From positions 1 through 48,445 of IMG/VR virus record IMGVR_UViG_3300030419_006812: DNA of 48,445 bases; one strand, written 5' to 3'. The translations under genes were made by a program, and so were the position numbers. The stretch's first letter is position 1. Each line of letters opens with the position of its first letter. Shown here piece by piece: positions 10,740-19,074 of the stretch. Source of the stretch: a virus. The notes under the pieces were generated by a model. The model had not been told where the DNA came from. It saw only the letters and a list, made by a program, of their open reading frames with translations, and did no database searches.

Positions 10740-11735
10740 TCATGACAAATTGACAAAATCTTCCATTGTAAGTTTTCCTCCTTTCTTGGCGGCGAGGTCA
10801 TGCAAGTTAACTCCTAGCCCATCATCGATCCCCATATCGCGCATTTCTTGCTGACTTGCGCCCATCACACTGTACCCCCCTTTCTCTTGACTTTTCTGTC
10901 TCATCTCGTCCGCTTTAGAAGCGCTACTAGCAAAGTCTAATAACAAATCAGGATCCCCCCTCACATTATCCGGAATATTCTGGGCGTTCTCCAAGATGGA
11001 ATTAAATATCTTCGCATAATTTAATAAATGTAATTGATAAAAAGTATGCTCGGTCAAAGGCTTGCCGAATAATTTATGTATATTTTTAGACCCTAATATA
11101 TTAGCATATAGAGTAAAAAAATCCGATAATGCTAAGTGTTTTATATTCTCGATGCTAATATCTATGGCCACCGCCGAATAAATATCAAATAGCGTTTTTA
11201 ACTCCTCAGTACTTAATTCCTTATATTGTTGATATGAAAATAAACGAGATTTCCCTTCTTTATCTTCATAATAAGAATAATAAATAATCAAATCATTACT
11301 CTTTTTTAACCCATAACTTTCGCATGTTTCCGGAAGTAATCCCCGTTTTTTAATTTCTATTTCTTCTATCTTTTCTTGAGCGTTGGTAATGTCCTTACTA
11401 ATCCCATCTATCTGACTAGGGACTGCCAACTTCTTACGGGTAGCAAGTAAATTATCTAAATAATCTTTATGACCTTGAAGTTCCAGCTCTTCCTCTTTAG
11501 TCCAAATTCCTTGCTCCTCTAGAAATTCATAACAGTCTTTTTCGGTATCAAGACCTTGATTTTTAGCTTTTTCAAAAGCCTCGTGATAAGCTTCTTCAAT
11601 ATGCCCCTGCTCCTCAAAAGTAAAATGCCGAACATAAACCTCTTCTTTCTCGTAGGTTACACTCGAGCTTCCTCGGGCTATTGTGTAAAATAACCGTCGA
11701 AAAAACTGCTCGCTCCTTTCGGGAGCCTTCTCCAT
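10740..11735 (-). CDS. Probable tail assembly chaperone, second member
   Basis: 331 residues, mostly helical and charged, with no domain I recognise. It lies directly before the tape measure gene and starts two bases after the stop of the 311-residue gene, in the -1 frame relative to it. In many phages this place is held by a pair of tail assembly chaperones (lambda G and G-T type), the second made by -1 frameshifting. The end of the first gene has T AAA AAG, a weak slippery heptamer, and an ATG is also available, so separate initiation is as likely. Function is inferred from position only. Confidence 0.6.
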   Translation of the reverse strand: MEKAPERSEQFFRRLFYTIARGSSSVTYEKEEVYVRHFTFEEQGHIEEAYHEAFEKAKNQGLDTEKDCYEFLEEQGIWTKEEELELQGHKDYLDNLLATRKKLAVPSQIDGISKDITNAQEKIEEIEIKKRGLLPETCESYGLKKSNDLIIYYSYYEDKEGKSRLFSYQQYKELSTEELKTLFDIYSAVAIDISIENIKHLALSDFFTLYANILGSKNIHKLFGKPLTEHTFYQLHLLNYAKIFNSILENAQNIPDNVRGDPDLLLDFASSASKADEMRQKSQEKGGYSVMGASQQEMRDMGIDDGLGVNLHDLAAKKGGKLTMEDFVNLS

Positions 11736-11737
11736 AA

Positions 11738-12673
11738 TTAAGAGTCCGCCGATGCCTTTTTAGCTTTGGGCTTGCGTCCGCGTTTAGCTTTAGGTTTGGG
11801 AGCAGGCTCTTCTTCCGGAACCTCTTCCTCTACCTCAGTTTCGGCGTCGGCACCGGGAGCTCCAATAGTGGGCGAGAAAGCATCCGCTTCGTCGTTGATC
11901 TCCTCCAAGACCGCCTCAAAGTCGTCTTGGCTTTGAATGCCGCTCATATACCAAATGGTAATAATAGAACTTAAACGATCAATAGCCAAAGAAAAGATTT
12001 CATCTCCCCCTTCATCCTGCTCTTGGTAGCTGTCATACTTTTCTTCATAATCCAACCCCTCAAACAAAGGAGCTTCTTCAGCAGCACCTTTTTTAAAATA
12101 AGTCAAATGAAGTAAAAACCACGTAATAGCTCTATTGCGCGCTTTTACATCAGCAGTATGATCAAACACTGAAGCTTGAGCCGCTTCGTAATCTGCAATT
12201 TCTTTTCTTACTACAGCTAAATCCGATACCGCTTTATCTAAACGCTCCGCTTCATTTACAGTAAGGTTATCTCTATCTTTGGCGCTATAACGAATCACCT
12301 GTTGTTGTTTTTCATACAGCTTTAAATAAAGACTCGCAAAACGTTGTTTTTCGTCTTGATTTAGAGTTCCTCCTAAATCCACGTGCTGTTTAGCCAACAT
12401 GGAGCGCGTCAACAAACCCATCTTAATAAATTTATTCAGCCAAATACTATAGAACATGTCCCCATCTTCTATCTGAGTACGAGTGGGTTTCTTGACAATA
12501 ATTTTGACAGGAACTTCTTCAGCGACAGTTTTTTCAACAGTCTCTTCAATAGTTTCCATTTTGCCGGTATCTTTATTTTTGCGCCGTACCTTTTTAATAT
12601 CCTCTTTTACAACCTCTTCTTCAATTCGAACCTCAAAGCTGTAAAGTTCTCTGTTTGCTGATTTTTTTGCCAT
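11738..12673 (-). CDS. Probable tail assembly chaperone, first member
   Basis: 311 residues. An N-terminal region rich in Glu/Lys is followed by a helical core (about 85-190: FYSIWLNKFIKMGLLTRSML, then an ITWFLLHLTYFKK helix). The acidic C-terminus ends in a basic Pro/Lys tail with an AT-hook-like KRGRKPK motif. Position before the tape measure gene suggests a tail assembly chaperone that coats the tape measure during tube polymerisation; the AT-hook-like tail is unusual for that role. The start has AAGG four bases upstream. A capsid- or DNA-associated role cannot be excluded. Confidence 0.6.
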   Translation of the reverse strand: MAKKSANRELYSFEVRIEEEVVKEDIKKVRRKNKDTGKMETIEETVEKTVAEEVPVKIIVKKPTRTQIEDGDMFYSIWLNKFIKMGLLTRSMLAKQHVDLGGTLNQDEKQRFASLYLKLYEKQQQVIRYSAKDRDNLTVNEAERLDKAVSDLAVVRKEIADYEAAQASVFDHTADVKARNRAITWFLLHLTYFKKGAAEEAPLFEGLDYEEKYDSYQEQDEGGDEIFSLAIDRLSSIITIWYMSGIQSQDDFEAVLEEINDEADAFSPTIGAPGADAETEVEEEVPEEEPAPKPKAKRGRKPKAKKASADS

Positions 12674-12690
12674 TACCTTAATCCTGTTAA

Positions 12691-12972
12691 TTATATTATA
12701 TGTTCTACTGTGGCGGCGATTTCACGCGCACAATGATTTCCTGAATCTAAAATTCTTTTTCTTAAATGCTCTAACTTTTCTTCGGTTAAATAATCTGCCT
12801 GATCCAAGAGATCATGATAAGTGTCAGGGAATTTATCTTTCAACTTTTGAAAATGCGTTTGGTGTTCATATTCCAAGTCCTCCAACATAATTAAAAAAGA
12901 CTTGTATAAATTAATAATATTTCTATTAACCTGAAACCTCACTATATTCTTAACATCACCTTTAACCTTCAT
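12691..12972 (-). CDS. Small helical phage protein of unknown function
   Basis: 93 residues, predicted largely helical (FLIMLEDLEYEHQTHFQKLK), no recognisable domain. It sits between the tube-like genes and the chaperone pair, preceded on the minus strand by an AT-rich TATAATAATATA stretch that could be a promoter. A tail assembly role is possible from context only. Confidence 0.7.
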   Translation of the reverse strand: MKVKGDVKNIVRFQVNRNIINLYKSFLIMLEDLEYEHQTHFQKLKDKFPDTYHDLLDQADYLTEEKLEHLRKRILDSGNHCAREIAATVEHII

Positions 12973-13011
12973 AGTATATATTATTATACCGCTTTACATA
13001 AACTTTTTCAA

Positions 13012-13785
13012 TTATAAAAATTTGGTTAAATTAACAGAGGAGGATCCCACCTCATTACTGTTTATATCCCAGCCTCTTTCAACACTATAACCTTGCAACG
13101 AAATCGAACCCATGGAAGTGCCATCACAATTAGCAAAAGCGATGGTAATATTGTCTTCTATAGTAGGACAGGGAGAAACCCCGTTCAAAAGAGTGTCTGT
13201 TAACGCATACGCCTCAATAGACGCTGAAGCCTCCCCCTCTCCCCATATGATAGCTGGAGCTGTTGTTTTACCTAGATAATAATACGCATTATAACTTTGG
13301 GATAAGGAATAATCAAACGAACCCACTTCCGTTGAAGCTCCCCCTCCCAAGGAATCATATCCCGTTATGGTAGTTTTTTGAGCTATTGCTGGTTCAATTG
13401 TGCCGACCGGAGCCGTAGCCGCACTACTAGAGCTGCTCCCAAAATATATCCATGAAGTACTTACTTGAATTATGGAGTTAGATGCGGTATTAATGCTTAA
13501 ATCCGTTAAATAAGCGGAGCTGCTTACGTTTCCTCCTATATTAATTTGTTGAGCAGAATTCGAGCGGGTAAGCGCGGTAAAGGTAGTTAGATCGGCACTA
13601 TTGGTAAGGTAAAAAGTAGCTGACGCAGAAGCCTCTACGGCTTTTGTATTAAAACTTCCAGCGCTAGAGCGCACCCCATAACTTTTTAAAGTCTCGAGCC
13701 CAATACTTTCCCCGAAACTGGCCGACGTAGCGTAAACAGCTCTTCCTGCTAAGTTAACCGGTAAATCTTTAAAGTCTGTAGCCAT
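13012..13785 (-). CDS. Tail-tube-like structural protein, paralog 3
   Basis: 257 residues, Ser/Thr/Ala-rich and beta-strand-like. The C-terminal half aligns by eye with the two genes upstream: a Cys-containing strand pair (PCPTIEDNITIAFANCDG), then SISLQGYSVERG, then a closing SSSVNLT strand. The start overlaps the stop of the upstream paralog by one base (TAATG), so the two are translationally coupled. Probably a tail tube or tube-associated subunit that arose by tandem duplication. It lacks most of the N-terminal part of the 377-residue paralog. Confidence 0.75.
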   Translation of the reverse strand: MATDFKDLPVNLAGRAVYATSASFGESIGLETLKSYGVRSSAGSFNTKAVEASASATFYLTNSADLTTFTALTRSNSAQQINIGGNVSSSAYLTDLSINTASNSIIQVSTSWIYFGSSSSSAATAPVGTIEPAIAQKTTITGYDSLGGGASTEVGSFDYSLSQSYNAYYYLGKTTAPAIIWGEGEASASIEAYALTDTLLNGVSPCPTIEDNITIAFANCDGTSMGSISLQGYSVERGWDINSNEVGSSSVNLTKFL

Positions 13786-14642
13786 TAGGAAAAGACAGCA
13801 GCCACGTCTGCCACCGAATTTAAATAAGATTTGTAAGTTACATTAACGGACATATTTTCCCGAATACCAGCGCTCAAGGAAAAAGCGACTGCTTCGCCGC
13901 TCGGCAAACTAAACCCTTGAATTTTAGAGGCGTTACAGTCATTGAGATCAATTGTCAGGGTAGATGAAGTGCCTCCACACAGTACCGTCCTTATGTCGGG
14001 GACTTCATATTCATTCACGGTCATCTCAAAAGATAAAGTAGCTTCCACGGGTAAATTCAAGAGTACTTCCGACGGGGTAAAATTATTCCCTATCGTTGGT
14101 ACCGTGCGTCGCTCCAAAGCTAAATTGAGATCGTAAGATTGAACGGCATTGGAAGAATAACCCGGTACATTAAGGGAGATATTAGCTGGCAAAGGGATGG
14201 AAGGCGCTACCGTATTGGTAGCCAAAGTCCCCCGCGTCCCCGCTCCCATTTCACCGTAAATGCTTAAGCCCAGATCGGCGGTAGGAACATCTCCTATAGA
14301 ACACGAAGAACTATAAGTATTAAGATACCCGGAAGTAAAGATAAAATCTTGCCCATGACTTTGATTAGGGCCGTAGGTTAAAGCTCCTGCTAACGTAGTC
14401 CCAAACCAACTCACTGCCGGATCGGTGCTCGTCACAATCAAGCGATTTACCGAGAGGCTATGGGTTAATTCTCCCTCTAATGCTCTTCCCGCATACCCTT
14501 CCCCTAAAACATTTAAGACGGTTTCGCTCTTATCCCACCCCGGATCTACCCCTTGGACTCCACGCAATTCTTCCAAAGTGCCCCCTTGTGGCCCCAAATA
14601 AAACCTTTGATCCGGAGCAAAATTCCTACCGTAATTAGCCAT
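13785..14642 (-). CDS. Tail-tube-like structural protein, paralog 2
   Basis: 285 residues. It shares with the 377-residue protein a middle strand pattern (SCSIGDVPTADLGLSIYGE against VEAAVGDIPSASCSVEGA), the segment LALERRTVPTIGNNF against VPLSRTPLNRLGNAF, and the Cys-containing strand TLTIDLNDCN. Late-type promoter box and terminator lie between it and the upstream paralog, so it starts its own unit. Likely tail tube subunit or tube-tip component; which paralog forms the main tube is not shown by sequence. Confidence 0.78.
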   Translation of the reverse strand: MANYGRNFAPDQRFYLGPQGGTLEELRGVQGVDPGWDKSETVLNVLGEGYAGRALEGELTHSLSVNRLIVTSTDPAVSWFGTTLAGALTYGPNQSHGQDFIFTSGYLNTYSSSCSIGDVPTADLGLSIYGEMGAGTRGTLATNTVAPSIPLPANISLNVPGYSSNAVQSYDLNLALERRTVPTIGNNFTPSEVLLNLPVEATLSFEMTVNEYEVPDIRTVLCGGTSSTLTIDLNDCNASKIQGFSLPSGEAVAFSLSAGIRENMSVNVTYKSYLNSVADVAAVFS

Positions 14643-14649
14643 ACCTAAG

Positions 14650-14660
14650 TATTTTTACAC
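14650..14660 (-). promoter_or_regulatory. Late-type promoter box GTGTAAAAATA
   Basis: Lies 8 bases before the ATG of the 285-residue tube-like gene, directly after the terminator of the upstream gene. The resulting mRNA would have almost no leader. Confidence 0.5.
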
Positions 14661-14694
14661 AAAAAACCCTCCGGCGGGAAGCCGGAGGGTTTTT
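14661..14694 (-). terminator. Rho-independent terminator after 377-residue tube-like gene
   Basis: Perfect 9-bp stem (CCCTCCGGC / GCCGGAGGG, loop GGGAA) flanked by A6 on the left and T5 on the right, so it can work in both directions. It ends the unit of the tube-like gene, as expected for a highly expressed virion protein. Confidence 0.92.
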
Positions 14695-14715
14695 GAAGCA
14701 ATTAAACTTTATCTA

Positions 14716-15849
14716 TTAAGCTTTTCCTGAGAGGAAAACTCCCTGATCTCGAGCTTGTCCCACCGGAACACTAAACGTGAGGTCAACGGTTTTGTTATCA
14801 CCAATAGTCGACGACATGTTTTGACTATCCAAGCTAGCCCCTTTAAGGGTGATAAGGAAAGCTCTCGCGTCGGTATCAGTGCCGCAACGAGTATTCATTG
14901 CGATAGTAATATCCCGAGACCCTTCGCTACAAATCAAATCACTCAGCATACCGGTCTGCGTATCGGTCAATTGAGCCGAAACGGACAGGGTAGCCGTGAT
15001 AGGCGTATCAATAGTGCGAGCGTAACTGAAGGCGTTGCCCAAACGATTCAACGGCGTGCGAGAAAGAGGAACTTCCAAGCTTACGCTTTGAACGTTGGAA
15101 ACAGTACCGTTACTAGCACCGGGCAGAATAGCTCCACCCATATCAATCCGTGAACTGCCGAAGTCCAGAGTCACATCACCGGGACGCAGAGCCATAGCTT
15201 GCAACGTACCAGTGGTAACGCAACCAGTAAGGTTTACTCCGGACCCTCCAACAGTACCATTTTGTTGGATAGTATGAGCCGGAATGTTCGCAACACTGTT
15301 ATGAAATAAAATATTAGCGCCCTCTACAGAACAACTAGCAGAAGGAATATCGCCTACAGCAGCTTCTACGCTATATGAAGTAAGACCCCCATTGCCGATG
15401 GCAATGACGTTCTTGTCGCCGGCGCCTGAAGCCCAACACTCGCTACCGGGACCTTGAGCAGCATCTTCACCTTCGGGAGTAGTAGCAATATACCAGCTTT
15501 GGATGTCTTTCTCGGAATTCTGCTTTAGAATCCCCGACAAGCAAGACTCGGGAGTAGTAAGGCCGTGACCTTGAACACTAAGACCCAGTCCGCTAGCTTC
15601 GTTATAGCCATCAACTACATAGTAGGTAAAATCCAACCCAACGGTTGGTGCTTCGATGATTTCTCGACTTAATGCAGCCAAACGGTCAAACTCTAGAATA
15701 TCGGTCCGCGTAACATCCACACTGTGACTAATGTCTTGAACTCGGTGGAGCTGAATAGCGGGCATTCCGTTCTGAAGAACTGTATTACCGCCGCCGCTAG
15801 GCCCCGAAAAGAGAGCCTCACTTTGATAGATTATTCGTTTTCTTGCCAT
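14716..15849 (-). CDS. Probable major tail tube protein, paralog 1
   Basis: 377 residues, beta-rich with many Gly/Ser/Thr. It is the longest of three tandem paralogs and the only one with both its own promoter-like box and an immediate strong terminator, the layout also seen at the major capsid gene. That suggests high expression, so I take it as the main tube protein. Shared motifs: VPLSRTPLNRLGNAF near 255, ICSEGSRDITIAMNTRCG near 305-322, and a closing strand VDLTFSVPVG. Tube identity is inferred from position between the neck genes and the tape measure gene. Confidence 0.75.
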   Translation of the reverse strand: MARKRIIYQSEALFSGPSGGGNTVLQNGMPAIQLHRVQDISHSVDVTRTDILEFDRLAALSREIIEAPTVGLDFTYYVVDGYNEASGLGLSVQGHGLTTPESCLSGILKQNSEKDIQSWYIATTPEGEDAAQGPGSECWASGAGDKNVIAIGNGGLTSYSVEAAVGDIPSASCSVEGANILFHNSVANIPAHTIQQNGTVGGSGVNLTGCVTTGTLQAMALRPGDVTLDFGSSRIDMGGAILPGASNGTVSNVQSVSLEVPLSRTPLNRLGNAFSYARTIDTPITATLSVSAQLTDTQTGMLSDLICSEGSRDITIAMNTRCGTDTDARAFLITLKGASLDSQNMSSTIGDNKTVDLTFSVPVGQARDQGVFLSGKA

Positions 15850-15860
15850 GATGTAAAAAA

Positions 15861-15876
15861 GTTATTTTTATACTAC
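15861..15876 (-). promoter_or_regulatory. Promoter-like box GTAGTATAAAAATAAC
   Basis: Variant of the late box (GTATAAAAATA) 12 bases upstream of the 377-residue tube gene. No -35 seen. Confidence 0.45.
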
Positions 15877-15918
15877 AATGTAAATTACAGCAAAACATAC
15901 CGAAAGAGAACATTTTTT

Positions 15919-16851
15919 TTAGATTTCACTCCGAGGCACGCGAAAGTTGGATAATTCAAAATCCACAAAGCCTATGCGCATATTCTGCGGGATGTTGGTC
16001 GCGCTGCTTGCGCTATCATATAATTTGGAACAGGTCACCTTTTCCATGAAGCCATAATTTCCCTGCATTCCCGCCGCATACAGCCCGCTATAAGTATAAG
16101 GAGGATTCTTGATATGAAAAAATTCACCAAAGGGAAATTGGGTAAAATCAAACAGCGGCACACAAGTTTCCGTAGAATCTCTAAACAAAGATAATGTAGC
16201 ATCTAATGAATAATTATCATTACAAATAACTACCCCTCTGAATTTACTCACGGTGTCCATAATTCCTCCCATTGCCCATGGTTTATTTACAGAGGAATTA
16301 TAGCTTAAGAACATTGCGGGAACTGTATAATTAGCTTGGCCTAGCCCGGTTATATCCTGCAAAAAGGTCTCATCATCTTTATCTGCCAACACAAAATCCG
16401 TATTAAACAATAATTGTTCTTCGGTTTCATTGGTTATATAGACATTCAAAGTTTTTCTGTCAAAAGCTCCGGTTATCGCTAATTTGCTCGCATCCCCATT
16501 AGTAATACCGGTACCCATTAAAACACGCCCTTGATCAAAATCAATCATTAAACCAGTGGGGTCCGGATTTGCCCCCGTGGTTTGCCCTACAAAAATATAA
16601 TCTTGGGGATTGCCGTCGCCATCCAGTATGCCACTTACCCAGACCCCTGTGGGTACATTTTCCCCGTTGGCCACTAATTGCCTATCGGGACAATAATAAG
16701 CCACCAAATTGGGAGGCACATCAATATTTTCATTAGAATAGTAAAAACGTTGGTTTAAGCCTGTTTCGACTGCATCCGCATAACGAGTTATTCTATCGTC
16801 CGCCCATAAGTATAAACTACTTAGGGCTTTATGGTCATATTGTACCTTCAT
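15919..16851 (-). CDS. Putative tail completion or adaptor protein
   Basis: 310 residues, beta-rich, no family recognised with certainty. It shares one base with the end of the upstream 200-residue gene, within a row of closely packed genes between capsid and tube. The end (RIGFVDFELSNFRVPRSEI) and aromatic-rich middle resemble a structural protein. Neck, tail terminator or tube-associated roles fit its place. Confidence 0.65.
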   Translation of the reverse strand: MKVQYDHKALSSLYLWADDRITRYADAVETGLNQRFYYSNENIDVPPNLVAYYCPDRQLVANGENVPTGVWVSGILDGDGNPQDYIFVGQTTGANPDPTGLMIDFDQGRVLMGTGITNGDASKLAITGAFDRKTLNVYITNETEEQLLFNTDFVLADKDDETFLQDITGLGQANYTVPAMFLSYNSSVNKPWAMGGIMDTVSKFRGVVICNDNYSLDATLSLFRDSTETCVPLFDFTQFPFGEFFHIKNPPYTYSGLYAAGMQGNYGFMEKVTCSKLYDSASSATNIPQNMRIGFVDFELSNFRVPRSEI

Positions 16852-17453
16852 TAAAGTCTTTTTAAACCGGCTTCTACGGAACGGGCCACTCTATCTATTA
16901 TTTGAGAAATGTACGGAGTGGGGCTTGAACTCGTGGCGGAATTGATTTTTGTCTTTACTTGGATAGCCTCTTCCGAACGGCTTTTATCTGTGGAATGGGG
17001 ATGGTATAAATAGTGCCCCAAATTAGAAACTCCATTTTCTATTGCTGCGACCCAACTTTCGGAACTCCACGGAAGGGTAGGGGCGGCTGCTATTGCGCCC
17101 CCTTTAGTGGGTAAAGAAAAATTCATTCTTAACGCTAGTTCGTTACGTTTTTTTCGCATGCTTACTAAATACACCGACCCTCGCAAATAACTACGCACAG
17201 GAGCCACGGGATCGCTTCCCGCCGCAAAACCCAGAAAACTAAAAAGGCTCCCAAAACCGATAACCCCCCCCGTTCCGCCATTAGCCCCCCCTTCTAACGC
17301 GGCGGTTATAGGATTGACCTCAAAATCCTGCATAAGCTCAGTATTTGCGCGGTTAAAAATTCTTTGAACCCGCTCTTCAACTGCCGGCTTAAAAATTTTA
17401 TAACCCTTCATTGCGATCTCCGCATCTAGCCCCTTTACGTTTATTTTAGCCAC
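16851..17453 (-). CDS. Putative neck or tail completion protein
   Basis: 200 residues. A helical N-terminus (VEERVQRIFNRANTELMQDF), a Gly-rich stretch (GGANGGTGGVIGFGS) and a conserved-looking LPWSSESWVAAIENGVSNLGHYLYHP segment; the pattern resembles tail completion or head-tail joining proteins. One-base overlaps with both neighbours show a coupled operon. Confidence 0.6.
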   Translation of the reverse strand: MAKINVKGLDAEIAMKGYKIFKPAVEERVQRIFNRANTELMQDFEVNPITAALEGGANGGTGGVIGFGSLFSFLGFAAGSDPVAPVRSYLRGSVYLVSMRKKRNELALRMNFSLPTKGGAIAAAPTLPWSSESWVAAIENGVSNLGHYLYHPHSTDKSRSEEAIQVKTKINSATSSSPTPYISQIIDRVARSVEAGLKRL

Positions 17454-17899
17454 TAATCAGCTCTCCGTAAATAAAGGGTATAAAATTTTACTACAAAAGG
17501 GCCCACTTTAGAGGCATCACTCACAATCCGAAATGCTTCGCCGTCTATTTCTATGTTAGAAGCTTTTCTAAAAAGATCGTACCCCTCCTGATCTATCTTT
17601 ACGCGGACCACTCCTTCTCCTAAAGGAACATTGACTTGGGCACGCGAGCCGGGCAAGTCTATTTCTCGTTGATTTTGCTCGTATTTAATACGGGCCATTA
17701 CAGTGGTTTGAGTAACTTTAGTACGGGTCGTAGTGGAATTTTTCAAGCGATTATACAAGGCATTATAAGTGCTGTTAGTAGCAACAAAAATTTCATTCTG
17801 CTTCTGGAAAACAGTAACCGCTCTCGCAAAAGTGTCCTGCATGTCATCAAAGACATTTCCTATTGCTATCTTGTCTCCACCTGATATTAGAGAACCCAT
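17453..17899 (-). CDS. Putative head closure or neck protein
   Basis: 148 residues. Helical N-terminal half and beta-rich C-terminal half (VVRVKIDQEGYDLFRKASNIEIDGEAFRI, then VVKFYTLYLRRAD). Size, fold pattern and position two genes after the capsid unit fit a head closure protein; this is an inference from synteny. Confidence 0.6.
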   Translation of the reverse strand: MGSLISGGDKIAIGNVFDDMQDTFARAVTVFQKQNEIFVATNSTYNALYNRLKNSTTTRTKVTQTTVMARIKYEQNQREIDLPGSRAQVNVPLGEGVVRVKIDQEGYDLFRKASNIEIDGEAFRIVSDASKVGPFVVKFYTLYLRRAD

Positions 17900-17904
17900 G
17901 ACGC

Positions 17905-18408
17905 TTAATAAGATTGAGGATAAAAGGGATAACGGTAATAGGCCCCACTACCCGAAATAAACCCACCATCAAAGCCAGCTGTTTGACGAGGCATCGCCTG
18001 ATAGGAATTATAAGCATAGGTAAGTTCTTTTATTTGCTCCGAGGCATCATTCGCCAAACTTCTATAAAGCTTGGAGGTATCTACGCGATTAGAACGTACT
18101 ATGGTAGTGTCGCCCTCACTCAAGCGAACCCAATCCAACGCCCCTGTCCCCGCGCTTATATTTAAAGCCACACGAGCTTGACGCGCATAGTAATCTCGCA
18201 AGTAAAGCTGGGTAAGGATATTTTCCTCTTCTAATTTAAAATTAGCCCCTGATCCAAACTGTGTATAAAGCAGATTGTTTAGTTGGCCTACATTTGCTTC
18301 CAACCAACCGGAAATTTGCTCTATTTTAAAGAGTCTTTCTAGCTCAGTGGGCTGATCGTCAAATTCATTATCATAAATTCGCGTTGCTATTTCTCCTGCC
18401 TGCGCCAT
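17905..18408 (-). CDS. Putative head-tail connector protein
   Basis: 167 residues. Helical body (FKIEQISGWLEANVGQLNNL; YLRDYYARQARVAL) and a Gly/Tyr-rich tail (GGFISGSGAYYRYPFYPQSY). The position right after the capsid block suggests a connector that docks on the portal. No signature motif seen. Confidence 0.6.
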   Translation of the reverse strand: MAQAGEIATRIYDNEFDDQPTELERLFKIEQISGWLEANVGQLNNLLYTQFGSGANFKLEEENILTQLYLRDYYARQARVALNISAGTGALDWVRLSEGDTTIVRSNRVDTSKLYRSLANDASEQIKELTYAYNSYQAMPRQTAGFDGGFISGSGAYYRYPFYPQSY

Positions 18409-18411
18409 TTT

Positions 18412-18948
18412 TTACATGTCTTCGTTGAGTATTTTCAAGATTTTTTTAGCTTCAGGACTGCCGGGATCCACTAAAGGCTTTTGGAAGCCTATGTGGTAAG
18501 CAGCTCCAGCTCCGGGATGACTTTTGAACTGACGTTTGATTTTATTTTTTAAGGAGAGCTTGTTCCCACTCGGAAGAATTCCTATCCTTACAGCCAAAGC
18601 TTGAAGGTCACTTAGTCCCATACCATCCATGTTTTCCTCCAAAACGGCTAGACTAGTCGTGCCGAAAGGATTAGTCTGCTTGACCCCGAGCAAATCTTCG
18701 AGATCTTTCATTTTTTCGATATCGCTCTTTTTCCCATCGGCCACCTCCATTTGATTCTGAACTTCAGAAAAAGGGCGGCGAGCTTCTTTCTGCAGAGCAG
18801 CTGCAGCTTCTTCCTTTTTTCTTTGTTCTTCTTCTAAATTTATAACCCGCGTTACCGGTTTTGGTTTGGGGGTAGCCTTTTTCCGAGTAGAAGCTCTAGC
18901 CTTTTTTGGGGAGCGAGAGCGTTTATTAGTAGTTTTTTTCTTAGTCAT
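18412..18948 (-). CDS. Basic SAP-like structural or DNA-binding protein
   Basis: 178 residues. The first 35 are very basic (Lys/Arg/Ser/Pro), followed by a charged helix. Residues about 110-140 (LSDLQALAVRIGILPSGNKLSLKNKIKRQF) match the helix-turn-helix pattern of SAP or Rho-N-like nucleic acid-binding motifs. The C-terminus has KPLVDPGSPEAKKILKIL. It starts the neck operon, with a late box about 30 bases upstream and AAGG before the start. It may bind packaged DNA or nucleic acid at the portal vertex; function not known. Confidence 0.65.
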   Translation of the reverse strand: MTKKKTTNKRSRSPKKARASTRKKATPKPKPVTRVINLEEEQRKKEEAAAALQKEARRPFSEVQNQMEVADGKKSDIEKMKDLEDLLGVKQTNPFGTTSLAVLEENMDGMGLSDLQALAVRIGILPSGNKLSLKNKIKRQFKSHPGAGAAYHIGFQKPLVDPGSPEAKKILKILNEDM

Positions 18949-18978
18949 GATAGATTATCCTTTTACCTTATTATATCC

Positions 18979-18989
18979 CTTTTATACAC
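18979..18989 (-). promoter_or_regulatory. Late-type promoter box GTGTATAAAAG
   Basis: Lies between the capsid terminator and the neck operon, 31 bases before the start codon of the SAP-like gene. Confidence 0.55.
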
Positions 18990-19012
18990 AAAAATCAACC
19001 CTTTGAGAAAAG

Positions 19013-19043
19013 AAAAAACCCGCTCTCTTGCGAGAGCGGGTTT
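19013..19043 (-). terminator. Rho-independent terminator after major capsid gene
   Basis: Perfect 9-bp stem CCCGCTCTC / GAGAGCGGG with loop TTGC. On the minus strand it is followed by T6; on the plus strand only by TTT. It closes the capsid unit. Confidence 0.92.
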
Positions 19044-19074
19044 CTGTTAAACGCTATAAAACGTTAGGATCTTC

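Noticed and set aside
1-18948. Contractile sheath or baseplate genes
   Set aside because: No gene here shows sheath or baseplate features; absence cannot be proved because the tail cluster continues beyond the left edge.
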